DNA of 64,000 nt from CAINVV01 sp963663005 (lineage in GTDB: Bacteria; Bacteroidota; Bacteroidia; Bacteroidales; Prolixibacteraceae), in NCBI GenBank assembly GCA_963663005.2, contig CAXXHH010000014.1, forward strand, positions 248,001 through 312,000, given 5' to 3'. Both the position numbers and the translations under genes were made by a program. How positions within the stretch are numbered: position 1 is the stretch's first letter; each line of letters opens with the position of its first letter. The notes under the pieces were generated by a model. It was not told where the DNA came from. It was given only the letters and a program-made list of their open reading frames with translations, and made no database searches. Below, one piece after another: positions 9,323-19,052 of this stretch.

Positions 9323-11083
9323 CTATTTCATAAAAGCCACCACCAGCATGGCTTCCTTATCGGAATGATTCCTGATGGTATATTTTTTCGCTGAAGCAGG
9401 GACAACAAATGTTTCTGCGTACCGGAAAATATCTTTCTTTCCATTTGCGGATTCGATACTTATTGAAGAACCTTCAACCAGACTAAGCACATGGAATTTC
9501 CCATCGTTTTCCAGTTGAATTTCCGAGTTGAAATGATACCGGTTTACCCGATATGAATGTTCTTCGTGCGTCGGAAGTTCGTATAGTTTCCAGTCATCGC
9601 CTTCCCGGATAAGATAAGGAGCCGACAGCAGCTCTCTTTTTGCCTTCTCACCTTTCCTGTCGAAGTAGAGATTTTTCATGCCGTGCTCGATATTCACCGG
9701 ACGGGATTTTCCATCCAGATCTGGTCGCACCCAATCGTACATCTTAAATGTAAAAATATACGGCGTTGTGCTGATCTCGAGTACCAGATTATCTATACCT
9801 GACCCATGAATGGTTCCCGGAGGAATCAAAAACAGATCGTGTTTGTTTGCCGGATGCAGTTGCACATACTCAGTAATGTCTATGGCCCTGTTGGAATTAA
9901 AACTATTCCACAAAGCCTTCTCAAATTTTTCGGGGGCGATATCTTCCTGGAATCCCAGGTAGACAGACGCATCATTTTTGCGATCCAAAATATAGTATGT
10001 CTCTTCCTGAGTGATGTCTTCGCCAAAGTGTTCCTTGCAATAGTCAGCTCTGGGATGGCACTGAATTGAGAGGTTACCTCCGTCAAAGGTGTCCAAAAAG
10101 TCGAACCTGATTGGAAATTCGTCGCCATACTTTTGGCGGTCGACCCCAAGCACGGCATCCCCCTCGCTAAACATCAGAAAATCGAATGACACTTCGAGCA
10201 GATTTCGGGAACTCTCGAAAACGATTCCGTTTTCAGGTGTAATCAGTTCGAATGACCATGCATAATTGGAGGCTTCCGTGTTTAACCCTTTAATATTTTC
10301 TTTTATCCAGCTTCCTCCCCAAACGCCCGGTTCAAACCACGGCCGAACCCGAAAAAAATTCGTGCTTATAGTTTTTAATCCTTCCCTCAACTGGTCGCCG
10401 GTCATCCAAACATACTCAGCCCGTTGTCCGTCGATGATAAGATCTATATCCTTCAGAATTTTCTTTTTGTGCTTGTTCAGCAGTACCCAATCGACAAAAT
10501 AGAACCTTTTATACATGGCTTTCATGTCGCTGGACTGATTCACTCCCAGATTTTTTACGCTGCGGGCACGAGCTCTGAACTGAAGCTCGTTTTTGGGCAG
10601 ATCAATGTAAATCAACAGTCCTTTCCACCCGGACAAACTTGCTCCGGCGCCATAGACGATGTTAATGTCTGCAGCATGATCCATCTTGAAGTCATGCAAC
10701 TTTCCTGAATCAAAATAGTCCGACAAATCAATGGTTGCGCGGGTTCCAAAAATTGAATCCGAATCACCCATAAATGGTTGAATCAGTTGATTGATCCTAT
10801 CCTCCCCAATCAGGGCAGTTTCGATATTTGTCCAGGCAACTTTCTTCCCTGATTTCTTCAATACGACATCGAGTTTTTTGCGAAAATCTTCGAAAAAAAC
10901 GCCGACATACCCATCAATGACTACTACTTTTTGATTAGCAATCTTTTCAGCAAGGGAAGAAAAATCAAGAGATATTTGTCCTTCATCCAGTTTCAACGAT
11001 GGATAAATATCGTATCCGGATGGAGCATCATCCCCTTTCTGACAAGGCATTAAAAACTGAGTAGTATTTCTTTTCTCCTTCAT
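9323..11083 (-). CDS. manA: Class I phosphomannose isomerase with kinase-like N-terminal extension
   Basis: About 586 residues, far longer than a normal type I isomerase (about 310-390). The C-terminal half is a zinc cupin with the class I signature: QCHPRADYCKEHFGE (His343), EETYYIL, and HDLFLIPPGTIHGSG followed by LVLEIS. It converts mannose-6-phosphate to fructose-6-phosphate. The N-terminal part (about 40-240) resembles a P-loop nucleoside kinase, but the expected Walker A reads IDGYVGVFF (residues 56-64), without GKS/GKT, so it should not bind ATP in the usual way. ATG 11083 is preferred; an in-frame TTG at 11113 overlaps the sulfatase stop (TTGA) and is an alternative. It sits in an operon with GH92 enzymes, ROK kinase and porter. 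Confidence 0.85.
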   Translation of the reverse strand: MKEKRNTTQFLMPCQKGDDAPSGYDIYPSLKLDEGQISLDFSSLAEKIANQKVVVIDGYVGVFFEDFRKKLDVVLKKSGKKVAWTNIETALIGEDRINQLIQPFMGDSDSIFGTRATIDLSDYFDSGKLHDFKMDHAADINIVYGAGASLSGWKGLLIYIDLPKNELQFRARARSVKNLGVNQSSDMKAMYKRFYFVDWVLLNKHKKKILKDIDLIIDGQRAEYVWMTGDQLREGLKTISTNFFRVRPWFEPGVWGGSWIKENIKGLNTEASNYAWSFELITPENGIVFESSRNLLEVSFDFLMFSEGDAVLGVDRQKYGDEFPIRFDFLDTFDGGNLSIQCHPRADYCKEHFGEDITQEETYYILDRKNDASVYLGFQEDIAPEKFEKALWNSFNSNRAIDITEYVQLHPANKHDLFLIPPGTIHGSGIDNLVLEISTTPYIFTFKMYDWVRPDLDGKSRPVNIEHGMKNLYFDRKGEKAKRELLSAPYLIREGDDWKLYELPTHEEHSYRVNRYHFNSEIQLENDGKFHVLSLVEGSSISIESANGKKDIFRYAETFVVPASAKKYTIRNHSDKEAMLVVAFMK

Positions 11084-11109
11084 TTGAATATATTTTATTT
11101 TTTTAGCGG

Positions 11110-12717
11110 TCAAATGGAGCTGTCTCCTTCATTTGATCCAATGTCTTTTCTCATTTTCACCAGCGCTTCATGAAGCTGCTGCTGTATCTTGCTGTATTCT
11201 TCTTTGTTGTAAACATTATTTATTTCCAGCAAATCCTTTTTCAGATCATATAATTCCCAGGAATCAATATCCGGATCACTGCCTGCTCCCTTCCCGTACC
11301 AGTGAATCAACTTGTACCGGTCGGTCCTAATTCCGTAGTGTTTACGAACCATGCCCACCGCCGGATAATCGTAAAAATGATAATAAAGAGCTTTTCTCCA
11401 ATCGGTTGATTTCCCATCTTTGAAGAGCGGCACCAACGATTTTCCGGCCATCTCCTTGGGGACTGAAACACTTGCAACATCCAAAAATGTTGGGGCATTA
11501 TCGATGTTTTGCACCAGTTCTTTGCAGACAGTGCCGGCCTTTATCATCGGTGGATAAAATATGATCAAAGGGGTTCGGAACGACTCTTCATACATAAAAC
11601 GCTTGTCATACATACCATGCTCTCCAAGCAGAAAGCCCTGATCGGAAGTATAAACGATAAGCGTATTTTCAAGCTCTCCAATTTTTTTCAGAAAATCGAT
11701 CAGCCGACCAACCTCCTGATCGACAGAATGAATGGTGCGGCAATAATCTTTGATATAACGCTGATATTTCCATCGCACCAAATCGTTTCCGACAGGTCGC
11801 TTCGCCAGGAAGTCGCTATTCTGGGCGGCGTACGCTTTATCCCAGATTTTCCGTTGATCCGGCGAAAGCGTATTCATCGCTACCGGCCAGCTATCCTTTA
11901 TATATTGTAGCGTAGGCTCATCTTTAAGTTCCGGAACTTTAAGATCGAACGCATAGCCCAAATGATTTGCGACGGTGAGTTCCTGTGTCTTCATTTGACC
12001 GCCACGTGTGGCATGATCATCAAAAAGCGTCTTTGGCTCGGGAAATGTCACATCATTGTATAGGTTCAGATCAGGCAGATCAGGCATCCAGTTCCGGTGC
12101 GGCGCCTTGTGATTTATCAAAATGCAGAAGGGCTGTCCTTTCCCCGCATTCTTCCCGATCCAATCAATTGCATGATTTGAAATCAGACTCGTGGCATATC
12201 CCTTTTCCTGCACATAGGCACCTTTCGTTTCTGGACTCTTAAACTTTGGATTGTAATATTCACCCTGATCAAATAGGATTTGGTAATAGTCAAAACCTTT
12301 GGGCTCGACATTCAGGTGCCATTTCCCAAAAACAGAAGTTTTGTATCCCGCCTTCTGCAAAAGCTCCACAAACCATGTTTTGCTGGTATCCATGCGGTTG
12401 CCCAAAAGCGTTTGCCCATGCTGATGACTGTACAATCCTGTGAGCAAAGTGGCACGACTTGGGGTGCAGATCGAATTCTCGACAAATGCATGCGTGAATA
12501 ACATCCCTCCCTTCGCCAACCGGTCGATATTTGGTGTCGGCGCTAGTTTCGATATGGGATGGCCATACGCACTAATTGCCTGATAGGCATGATCATCCGT
12601 GAAAATGCAGACAATATTGGGATGCTTGGGCTTCTCTTTTGATTGCAGCGCTTGGCCAATCATCAGAGAATAGATTCCATAACATGCCAAATACTTGTAA
12701 TGACCGGTTTTAATCAT
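11110..12717 (-). CDS. Formylglycine-dependent sulfatase (S1 family), exported
   Basis: A 535-residue type I sulfatase. Cys84 in SICTPSRATLLTG fits the C-x-P-S-R motif that is converted to formylglycine by FGE or anSME. The calcium-binding TDDHA motif near the N-terminus, GKWHL and the LGEHG loop are also present. It removes sulfate esters from a glycan. The N-terminus is a short hydrophobic signal (residues 8-25). Its ATG overlaps the stop of the upstream GH92 gene (ATGA), so translation is probably coupled. In a mannosidase operon it would remove sulfate from a mannose- or N-glycan-like substrate before GH92 cleavage; this target is inferred. Confidence 0.92.
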   Translation of the reverse strand: MIKTGHYKYLACYGIYSLMIGQALQSKEKPKHPNIVCIFTDDHAYQAISAYGHPISKLAPTPNIDRLAKGGMLFTHAFVENSICTPSRATLLTGLYSHQHGQTLLGNRMDTSKTWFVELLQKAGYKTSVFGKWHLNVEPKGFDYYQILFDQGEYYNPKFKSPETKGAYVQEKGYATSLISNHAIDWIGKNAGKGQPFCILINHKAPHRNWMPDLPDLNLYNDVTFPEPKTLFDDHATRGGQMKTQELTVANHLGYAFDLKVPELKDEPTLQYIKDSWPVAMNTLSPDQRKIWDKAYAAQNSDFLAKRPVGNDLVRWKYQRYIKDYCRTIHSVDQEVGRLIDFLKKIGELENTLIVYTSDQGFLLGEHGMYDKRFMYEESFRTPLIIFYPPMIKAGTVCKELVQNIDNAPTFLDVASVSVPKEMAGKSLVPLFKDGKSTDWRKALYYHFYDYPAVGMVRKHYGIRTDRYKLIHWYGKGAGSDPDIDSWELYDLKKDLLEINNVYNKEEYSKIQQQLHEALVKMRKDIGSNEGDSSI

Positions 12718-15089
12718 TTCAGTTTAGGATTCGGATCAGGACCAAGGTTAATAATCATTTCCCCGCCACTTACAACTTTCTTAAATGGAATAAATACTGA
12801 ATCATATTTTTTCCCATTAACTTGAAGTGACTGAAGATAGGTGTTTGCTGAAGAGTTATCTTTTGTAATAATAGTAAATTTCTTGCCAGGGAAATAATGC
12901 TGGTTCAGTTTAATGGAAATGCGATCGAACAGCGGACTACCAATCTGAAATTCCGGATTGATTGCGGTAAGCCCTTTCACATCAAACAGTCCGATGGCCG
13001 ACATAACATACCAGGCTCCCAGTTGTCCCTGGTCTTCGTCCTGACCATATCCATAACCGTGAATGCCCTCGGTTCCGTAAAATTCGTTGCAGATGGCCCG
13101 TACCCATTTTTGCGATAACCATGGCTTTCCCGAGAAATTAAACATCCAGGAAACGTGCAAATTAGGTTGATTACCATGATTGTACAAAGTCTTCAGTCCA
13201 GCAAATGCATCAACTTGCTTACCACCTCCGAAAATATTCTTCTGTGAAATCAGGAAGATACTATCGAGTCGGTTGTTGAACGTCTCCTTACCAAGCTTTG
13301 CAACAAGCTCTTCCGGATTATGAGGAACGTAAAAGGTGTACTGAACCGCATTTCCCTCCTGAAATCCAATCCACGGAGCCAATGGATCAAAGCGTTCCAG
13401 AAATTGTCCTTTGGTATCCTTCGGACGAATCAATTTCGTCTTTTCATCAAACAACAGTTTCCATCCGTTCGACAAATCCGAGAGCAATTTATAATCAGCA
13501 GTTTTCCCCAACTGTTTGGCAAACTGAGCTACCGCGAAGCTGCTAAATGAATATTCGAGCGTATGAGAAGCCCCAAATCCGGAGCCTTCACCAACTGTTT
13601 TCATATTAAAGCGTTCTTCGTACGGACAATATCCCTTTTCAACGAACTGCTTTACATCCATCTTGCCTGCGCCTTCGATACGGTTCTGCCATCCAATTTC
13701 ATTTTTCAATGCCGCTTCGTAGCCCAGTCCGACATTAAAATCGCGGATACCGCAATTATAAGCGGCGGCAATCGCCAATCCGGTGAAATTGGTGCCAACA
13801 CCAGACACATATTTGCTGCACGCAATACCATCCCCCAACCAGCCGGCATCCTTATAAACAAGCAACTGGCTCTGAATCCAATCCGAGAAATATTCCGGAT
13901 AGACGAGCGACCAAAGCTGGGTCAAATTCCAAAATCCGCCCCAGATTGCGTCTGTATTGTAATGGTTATGAATTGGCTGTCCCTTTTCATTTAGGGCTAT
14001 CTGACCGATCTCCCCATTGTTTTTTGGGTATGCGCCGTTGACGTCACTGGCAAGGCCACGTCCCAGCAATGCATGAAACAGTCCGGTATAGAATTTTACT
14101 TTATCTGCCTCTATCGTTCCCTCGACATAAATTCGTCCGAGACTCTCCTCCCAGGTATCGGTGGCCAGTTTCCGGGCGCCTTCAAAATCAAGATTTTTTG
14201 CTTCGGTCTCAAGATTCAGTCGGGCATTTTCGATCGATGTGTAAGACAAACCAATTTTTACTTCCACCGGCTCATCCTTTTGGGTCTTGAATATAAAATA
14301 CATTCCGGACCCGGCACCCTTTTGCTCTTTTTGTCCCGGCACGACTTGGGATTTTACGAAGGAACCATAGAAGGCCGGCTTTTTATCAAGCTGTGCCGAA
14401 AAATACATTCGAACATCAGCTCCTTTTTGGTAAATATTTACATAAACTGGCGATGTGATCACATACCCTTCGATACGGCCATCCGCGGTGTAGGAAATTG
14501 ACGCATCCTTCACTTTCCCGCTTTCACCCTGCTGATTTCCAATGTCGAAAATGATGTTCGACTTATCGGAAGCCGGGAAAGTATACCGGTGGAAACCAAC
14601 CCTTTTCGTTGCAGTCAGTTCGGCTTTAACGCCATAATCTTTCAAAAAAACGGAATAGTAACCTGGCTTGGCCGATTCATCTTTCTTATCGAATGATGAG
14701 CGGTAGCCCGAGGAGGGATTATCCAATTCGCCGGGAACAGTTTGCAAATCACCTACCGTTGGAGCAATAACGATCCCTCCGACCTGAAATTCATGAAAAT
14801 TGGCAAATCCCTCAATCGATGTGTGCCTGAAGTCATAGCCAACGGCCTGCCAACCTCCGGGATTTCCAAGGTGCGCATCCGTCGAGGGTCCGAGCTTTGC
14901 CATTCCAAAAGGAACCGAGGCGGGAGTATAAAAAAACCACCTGCAATGAGCTGTCCCAATATTTGGATCGACATAGTCAATCGGTTTTTGCGCACAAAGT
15001 GCACCACTCAGCGTGACGAATAAAGTCAGACAGACAAAATTTCGTAACCAGGTTTTGAGAATCATGTGCCGTTTTTGAGAGCCTTTCAT
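12714..15089 (-). CDS. GH92 alpha-mannosidase, exported
   Basis: A 791-residue GH92 enzyme, a calcium-dependent inverting exo-alpha-mannosidase. Seen: N-terminal signal peptide ending near ALCAQ, the family start motif DYVDPNIGTAHCRWF, general acid Glu578 in FQEGNAVQY, and the DEDQGQ catalytic-base/calcium region at 684-689 followed by GAWYVMSAIGLF. An alternative ATG at 15065 also leaves a good signal peptide. It acts in the periplasm or on the cell surface, releasing mannose. GH92 members differ in linkage (1,2; 1,3; 1,4; 1,6); the SRWxFxxP-type entry motif is shared with the upstream paralog, but identity looks moderate, so the pair probably has different specificities. Confidence 0.93.
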   Translation of the reverse strand: MKGSQKRHMILKTWLRNFVCLTLFVTLSGALCAQKPIDYVDPNIGTAHCRWFFYTPASVPFGMAKLGPSTDAHLGNPGGWQAVGYDFRHTSIEGFANFHEFQVGGIVIAPTVGDLQTVPGELDNPSSGYRSSFDKKDESAKPGYYSVFLKDYGVKAELTATKRVGFHRYTFPASDKSNIIFDIGNQQGESGKVKDASISYTADGRIEGYVITSPVYVNIYQKGADVRMYFSAQLDKKPAFYGSFVKSQVVPGQKEQKGAGSGMYFIFKTQKDEPVEVKIGLSYTSIENARLNLETEAKNLDFEGARKLATDTWEESLGRIYVEGTIEADKVKFYTGLFHALLGRGLASDVNGAYPKNNGEIGQIALNEKGQPIHNHYNTDAIWGGFWNLTQLWSLVYPEYFSDWIQSQLLVYKDAGWLGDGIACSKYVSGVGTNFTGLAIAAAYNCGIRDFNVGLGYEAALKNEIGWQNRIEGAGKMDVKQFVEKGYCPYEERFNMKTVGEGSGFGASHTLEYSFSSFAVAQFAKQLGKTADYKLLSDLSNGWKLLFDEKTKLIRPKDTKGQFLERFDPLAPWIGFQEGNAVQYTFYVPHNPEELVAKLGKETFNNRLDSIFLISQKNIFGGGKQVDAFAGLKTLYNHGNQPNLHVSWMFNFSGKPWLSQKWVRAICNEFYGTEGIHGYGYGQDEDQGQLGAWYVMSAIGLFDVKGLTAINPEFQIGSPLFDRISIKLNQHYFPGKKFTIITKDNSSANTYLQSLQVNGKKYDSVFIPFKKVVSGGEMIINLGPDPNPKLK

Positions 15090-15196
15090 ACTATAATAAT
15101 TTGTTTTTTAAAGGCAGTATGGAACTCCATGTTGATGAAAATTATTATCATACTCTTGGGCGTTGTGAAACAACATGTTCGTTTCATAGTGCGATG

Positions 15197-18100
15197 TTAT
15201 TCTTTATCAGAGATTACTCCCCAATTTTTATTTGGTTTTTCACCCATTATCAACTCAAGTTTTCCACCTTTTAAAAGCTCAGAAGCGGGGAAAGAGAATG
15301 AATTCAAGGTGGTGCCATTCAGTCGTGCACTCTGAATAAACATATTTTTCCGCGATGCATTGACGGCTGTAATTTCAAACTTACTGCCCCTGTTGTACTT
15401 TTTCCCCAGGTTGATTACAATTTTCTGAAAGAGCGGACTCGCAATTTCGTACACAGGATTTACGCGGCATCCTCCGTCGGTCTGAAATAAACCTATTGAT
15501 GCCATGATGAACCATGCGCTCATTTGTCCCTGATCTTCATCGCCCAGATACGCATTGGCAATGCCATATCCATAGTACTTTTCGAGTATCGAACGGCTCC
15601 AGCGTTGTGTCTGCCAGGGCTGACCAACCCAGTTATACAGGAATGCAAAATGCATGGATTGCTGGTTTCCCTGAACTACCGGATAGTCCCAATATTGATC
15701 ATTGGGGGCATTGTATCGCCAGGGCTCGCTGACTTTAAATCCCCAATCCAGTCTGTCAATGAATTTTCCCTTTCCAATAACCCTTGCAAGTTCCGGAACA
15801 TCCTGAGGAACAAAATAGCTTAATTGCCAGGCATTTCCCTCTACATAGTGCTCATTCCGGCCTGTTTGAAATGGGTCGAAAGGATCTGCAAAAACGCCCT
15901 TGCTATTCTTCATTTGGGCATATCCGGTTTCCTTGTTGAAGGCATTTTTCCACCAGGTTCCCCGATCCGCAAAAACCTTGTATTCATCCGTTTTCCCCAG
16001 AGCTTTGGCAAATTGGGAAACAGTCCAGTCGTCATATGAATATTCCAGGGTGTTGGAAAATCGACCCAAATCAGAGGGTACATAATGGTATTTCATATAG
16101 GGAACCAAATCGCGATTGCCTGCAAATCCGCCTGCAACCTGCTGAGCTGGTGTAGTCTGCATTTTCTTGATAGCCTGAAAGGCCTTTTCTGCATCAAAAT
16201 CGTGTATTCCCATTTGGTAAGTCGAAATCATCTGCGGAATTTCGTGCTCAGCAACCATCACCGGGATGTACTCCATCCCAGCCGGTCCTTTAGCTAGCCA
16301 GCCGTTGGCATCGTAGAGCGCAAGCTGCGAATTCACCCATTTGGAAGACCATTCGGGAACTACCAGGTTCCAGAATTGATTCAGGTTCCAGAAGGTATTC
16401 CAGAACGCATCACACCCCAATGCGAGATGTTCGGGATTTGAAAATTTGTGCTTCGTTTCGTCCGGAGCAATCCATTCTCCATTCACGTCACTCCATGTAT
16501 TCCGGCACATGGATCTGTAAAAGTTGCTGTAAAAGCGCACTTTCTCCAGTCGGTTATCGGTGGTTATCTCAATTCTTGATAAGTAACTGTTCCAAACATT
16601 CTTCTGATTCTCCACGGCAGCGTCGTAATTCCAACCAAATGGCTTGGATATCTCCTTTTCGAGGTTTTCTGCTGCATTTTCAACACTTACCAGTGAAATA
16701 CCGGAACGAGCCTGCACAATTTTCGATTTTTTGGTATCGAATTCAACGTAGATGCCGGCATCTTTCAAATCTTTACCGGTGATAGTTCCGGAATTTATCA
16801 ATTCTTTGTTCTTCCAGCCACCGATCTTCTTTATTGGCTGATCGAACTCTATGACAAAATTGACGACATATTCCTGATCCGCGTCGTTACTCCAAACTGT
16901 TGGGCGGGGCGATATCTGATGGCTTTTGCCTTCGATCCTGTATGCACTTATCTGTTTTATATCAACATCCGGAAGCAAGTAATCGTATTCAGCCTGAACA
17001 TGCATGTCGATCATCACGCGTCCATCCTTATCATCTGGAAAAGTATACCGGTGAAAGCCGCAACGTGTTGTCGCAGTAACTTCTGCCCAGATTTTCCGGT
17101 CGGGAAAGAACACCTTATAATACCCCAGCGGCGCTTCTTCGGTAGCTTTATCAATTCGGGCACGATATCCGGATTCCGGATCAAACTGATCACCAACTTT
17201 AATCTTCAGATCACCATTGGTGGGCATCATTCCCAAGCCGGCCATGGTCCATTCGTGGATATGGCTAAAGCAGCCGATCGTTTCAAAAGTCGGCTGATAT
17301 CCCGCCTGCCATCCCATATTTTGATTGTCCGGACTCAGTTTCACCATGCTAAACGGCATCCACGGACCGGGAGCAATCATCCATCTTGAATGCGCTGTCC
17401 CAATGCGGGTATCGACATAATCGGCCAAAGACTGCAAGTGCCCGGGAGCGCGCCGGATCGTTCCCGATTCTATTTCCTTCCCATTAACCAGGAGTTGATA
17501 TTTACTGTTCACGGATTTCGTGACGGCCGGCATCGGAACTTCCAGCTGGTACCTTCCCGTATCAAGACGCGCAGAATACAGGGAACGACCGTCGAGAGAG
17601 ACCTCCAAAAGCGGCTTCCCGGAAAGGTGCTCAACATCAACCAGCAACGGTTGAATCCGTTTATTCTTTTCTGAAAGTTCATAGTTAGCTGGTTCAACTT
17701 TGCGGACAAATACATCTTTGTTCTCTGTCAGCTCGATACCATCCGTTCCTTCAAGCCTGACATCGTCAAAAACGATCCACGAACCTTCCAGGATAGTAAT
17801 CGTCACACAGTTGCCGCCATTATTTAAGGTACCGGGATTGATTGGTATTTCCAAAATCTGCCCGTTGGATTCGCCGATCTGCCCCGTCAGGGATCCGTTC
17901 GATTTCCCTTTGAGCAAAAATTTATTTTGCTGCTTATTTATGATAACCTTAACCAGGGATTTGTTCGGGTTCGAGTCGACCAGATCAACAATCAGTTTCC
18001 AGTTACCGTCGGTTGGCATTTTTTTGATGCCAAATAAAATATTCACCTCATGTGTACGCCAGCCTGACGTACCCCATGTTCCACCCCACGTGTCAGAAGG

Positions 18101-18331
18101 GCCGGGCAGTACATACGGAAAATCAATTTTGGGGATTGACTTTCCAATTAAATAATACCGGTCTTCAAAACCAAAATCTTTGCTTAAGAAATTTTTATAA
18201 TCTGATGGGCCCAAAGCCAAATCTGCTGATGAATTATTCTTTGAACCAATCTTCCATATTTCAGCAGCTTGAGCGCCACTACAGATAAGCAAAAGTAAAA
18301 TTGCGGCAATCCCTCTGATCGATCGTTGCAT
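15197..18331 (-). CDS. GH92 alpha-mannosidase with N-terminal beta-sandwich/CBM-like domains
   Basis: 1044 residues, first gene of the mannoside operon. A signal peptide (cleavage near AQA/AEI) is followed by about 200 residues starting WKIGSKNNS that resemble the beta-sandwich domain III of PL4 rhamnogalacturonan lyases (conserved WxIG, YxIG, WGGTWGTSGW and a final WIVFDDVRLEG). A short Ig-like linker domain (about 210-290) comes next, and then the GH92 module from DYVDTRIGTAHSRWM. The general acid is Glu831 in VEGNAWQ and the base region is DEDQGQ at 931-936. Such an added sugar-binding-like module on GH92 is uncommon and may anchor the enzyme to a larger glycan. 107 bases separate it from the second GH92. 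Confidence 0.92.
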   Translation of the reverse strand: MQRSIRGIAAILLLLICSGAQAAEIWKIGSKNNSSADLALGPSDYKNFLSKDFGFEDRYYLIGKSIPKIDFPYVLPGPSDTWGGTWGTSGWRTHEVNILFGIKKMPTDGNWKLIVDLVDSNPNKSLVKVIINKQQNKFLLKGKSNGSLTGQIGESNGQILEIPINPGTLNNGGNCVTITILEGSWIVFDDVRLEGTDGIELTENKDVFVRKVEPANYELSEKNKRIQPLLVDVEHLSGKPLLEVSLDGRSLYSARLDTGRYQLEVPMPAVTKSVNSKYQLLVNGKEIESGTIRRAPGHLQSLADYVDTRIGTAHSRWMIAPGPWMPFSMVKLSPDNQNMGWQAGYQPTFETIGCFSHIHEWTMAGLGMMPTNGDLKIKVGDQFDPESGYRARIDKATEEAPLGYYKVFFPDRKIWAEVTATTRCGFHRYTFPDDKDGRVMIDMHVQAEYDYLLPDVDIKQISAYRIEGKSHQISPRPTVWSNDADQEYVVNFVIEFDQPIKKIGGWKNKELINSGTITGKDLKDAGIYVEFDTKKSKIVQARSGISLVSVENAAENLEKEISKPFGWNYDAAVENQKNVWNSYLSRIEITTDNRLEKVRFYSNFYRSMCRNTWSDVNGEWIAPDETKHKFSNPEHLALGCDAFWNTFWNLNQFWNLVVPEWSSKWVNSQLALYDANGWLAKGPAGMEYIPVMVAEHEIPQMISTYQMGIHDFDAEKAFQAIKKMQTTPAQQVAGGFAGNRDLVPYMKYHYVPSDLGRFSNTLEYSYDDWTVSQFAKALGKTDEYKVFADRGTWWKNAFNKETGYAQMKNSKGVFADPFDPFQTGRNEHYVEGNAWQLSYFVPQDVPELARVIGKGKFIDRLDWGFKVSEPWRYNAPNDQYWDYPVVQGNQQSMHFAFLYNWVGQPWQTQRWSRSILEKYYGYGIANAYLGDEDQGQMSAWFIMASIGLFQTDGGCRVNPVYEIASPLFQKIVINLGKKYNRGSKFEITAVNASRKNMFIQSARLNGTTLNSFSFPASELLKGGKLELIMGEKPNKNWGVISDKE

Positions 18332-19052
18332 AGTATTAAAATTAATTTCAGTTCACATTCCCCGAAAACGGCACAGACATTTCAACGAAATAATCCCAAA
18401 CACAGCCTGCACCATTTGTCATCAAAACAGATAATTCGTTCGTTTGTTCATATATATTTTGATATGTGCAAACTTATAAATATTTTTTCAATGAGCAACT
18501 TCAAATTAAATGATCTTAAATATTCTTCTGAAAAGCATAAAAAGGGGCGCATTCCGGTGGCCAAATCTACTAAAAATCACCTCATCAATGAATAAACATG
18601 GAACTGCCTCCGCCTTCTGACTGGTTTACTTTAGGAATTAATTTTCGTTAGTTTGCTTTCAATACAAATTATATATATCTGATTTAATGTAATTTAAATT
18701 AAAAGAATTTATCTTTTCATAAATGGTTGACCTCCGGATCGCAAACGATATTATCCTCTTAAGTCTTTCTAAACAAGAGAATTTTGAAAAAATTACTTTT
18801 CATAGTATGCAGAATCAGAATATTTATATATTTGCAAAAAATATGTACCTACATATAAAACATAAAATCCTACATATGATTATTCAGAAGCAAAAATGAA
18901 AAATCTAAAGGTCTAAAACTGTCACTCAATAAAAAATCTAATTAAGAATTAAATGCCTATGAAAAAAGAGATTACTCAAAACACAAAAATTATCTGCTGC
19001 ATTCCAAGATATTTGGGTTGGAATACATTAACTAAATTAATTTAAAATCTTA
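18332..19052. promoter_or_regulatory. 721-bp divergent intergenic region between mannoside operon and SusCD operon
   Basis: AT-rich non-coding stretch feeding both directions. On the minus strand TAAGTTTG (18476-18469) matches the Bacteroidota -7 box TAnnTTTG, with a weaker -33-like GTTG at 18498-18495. On the plus strand TATATTTG (18827-18834) is a -7-like box about 220 bases before the SusC start, without a clear -33 TTTG at normal spacing. No further gene is seen. The long leader of the SusC gene may carry regulation. These promoter calls are consensus matches only. Confidence 0.4.

Noticed and set aside
11084..11113. TTG start of the phosphomannose isomerase overlapping the sulfatase stop
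   Set aside because: An ATG lies 30 bases downstream with an A-rich leader typical for this phylum; kept only as an alternative.
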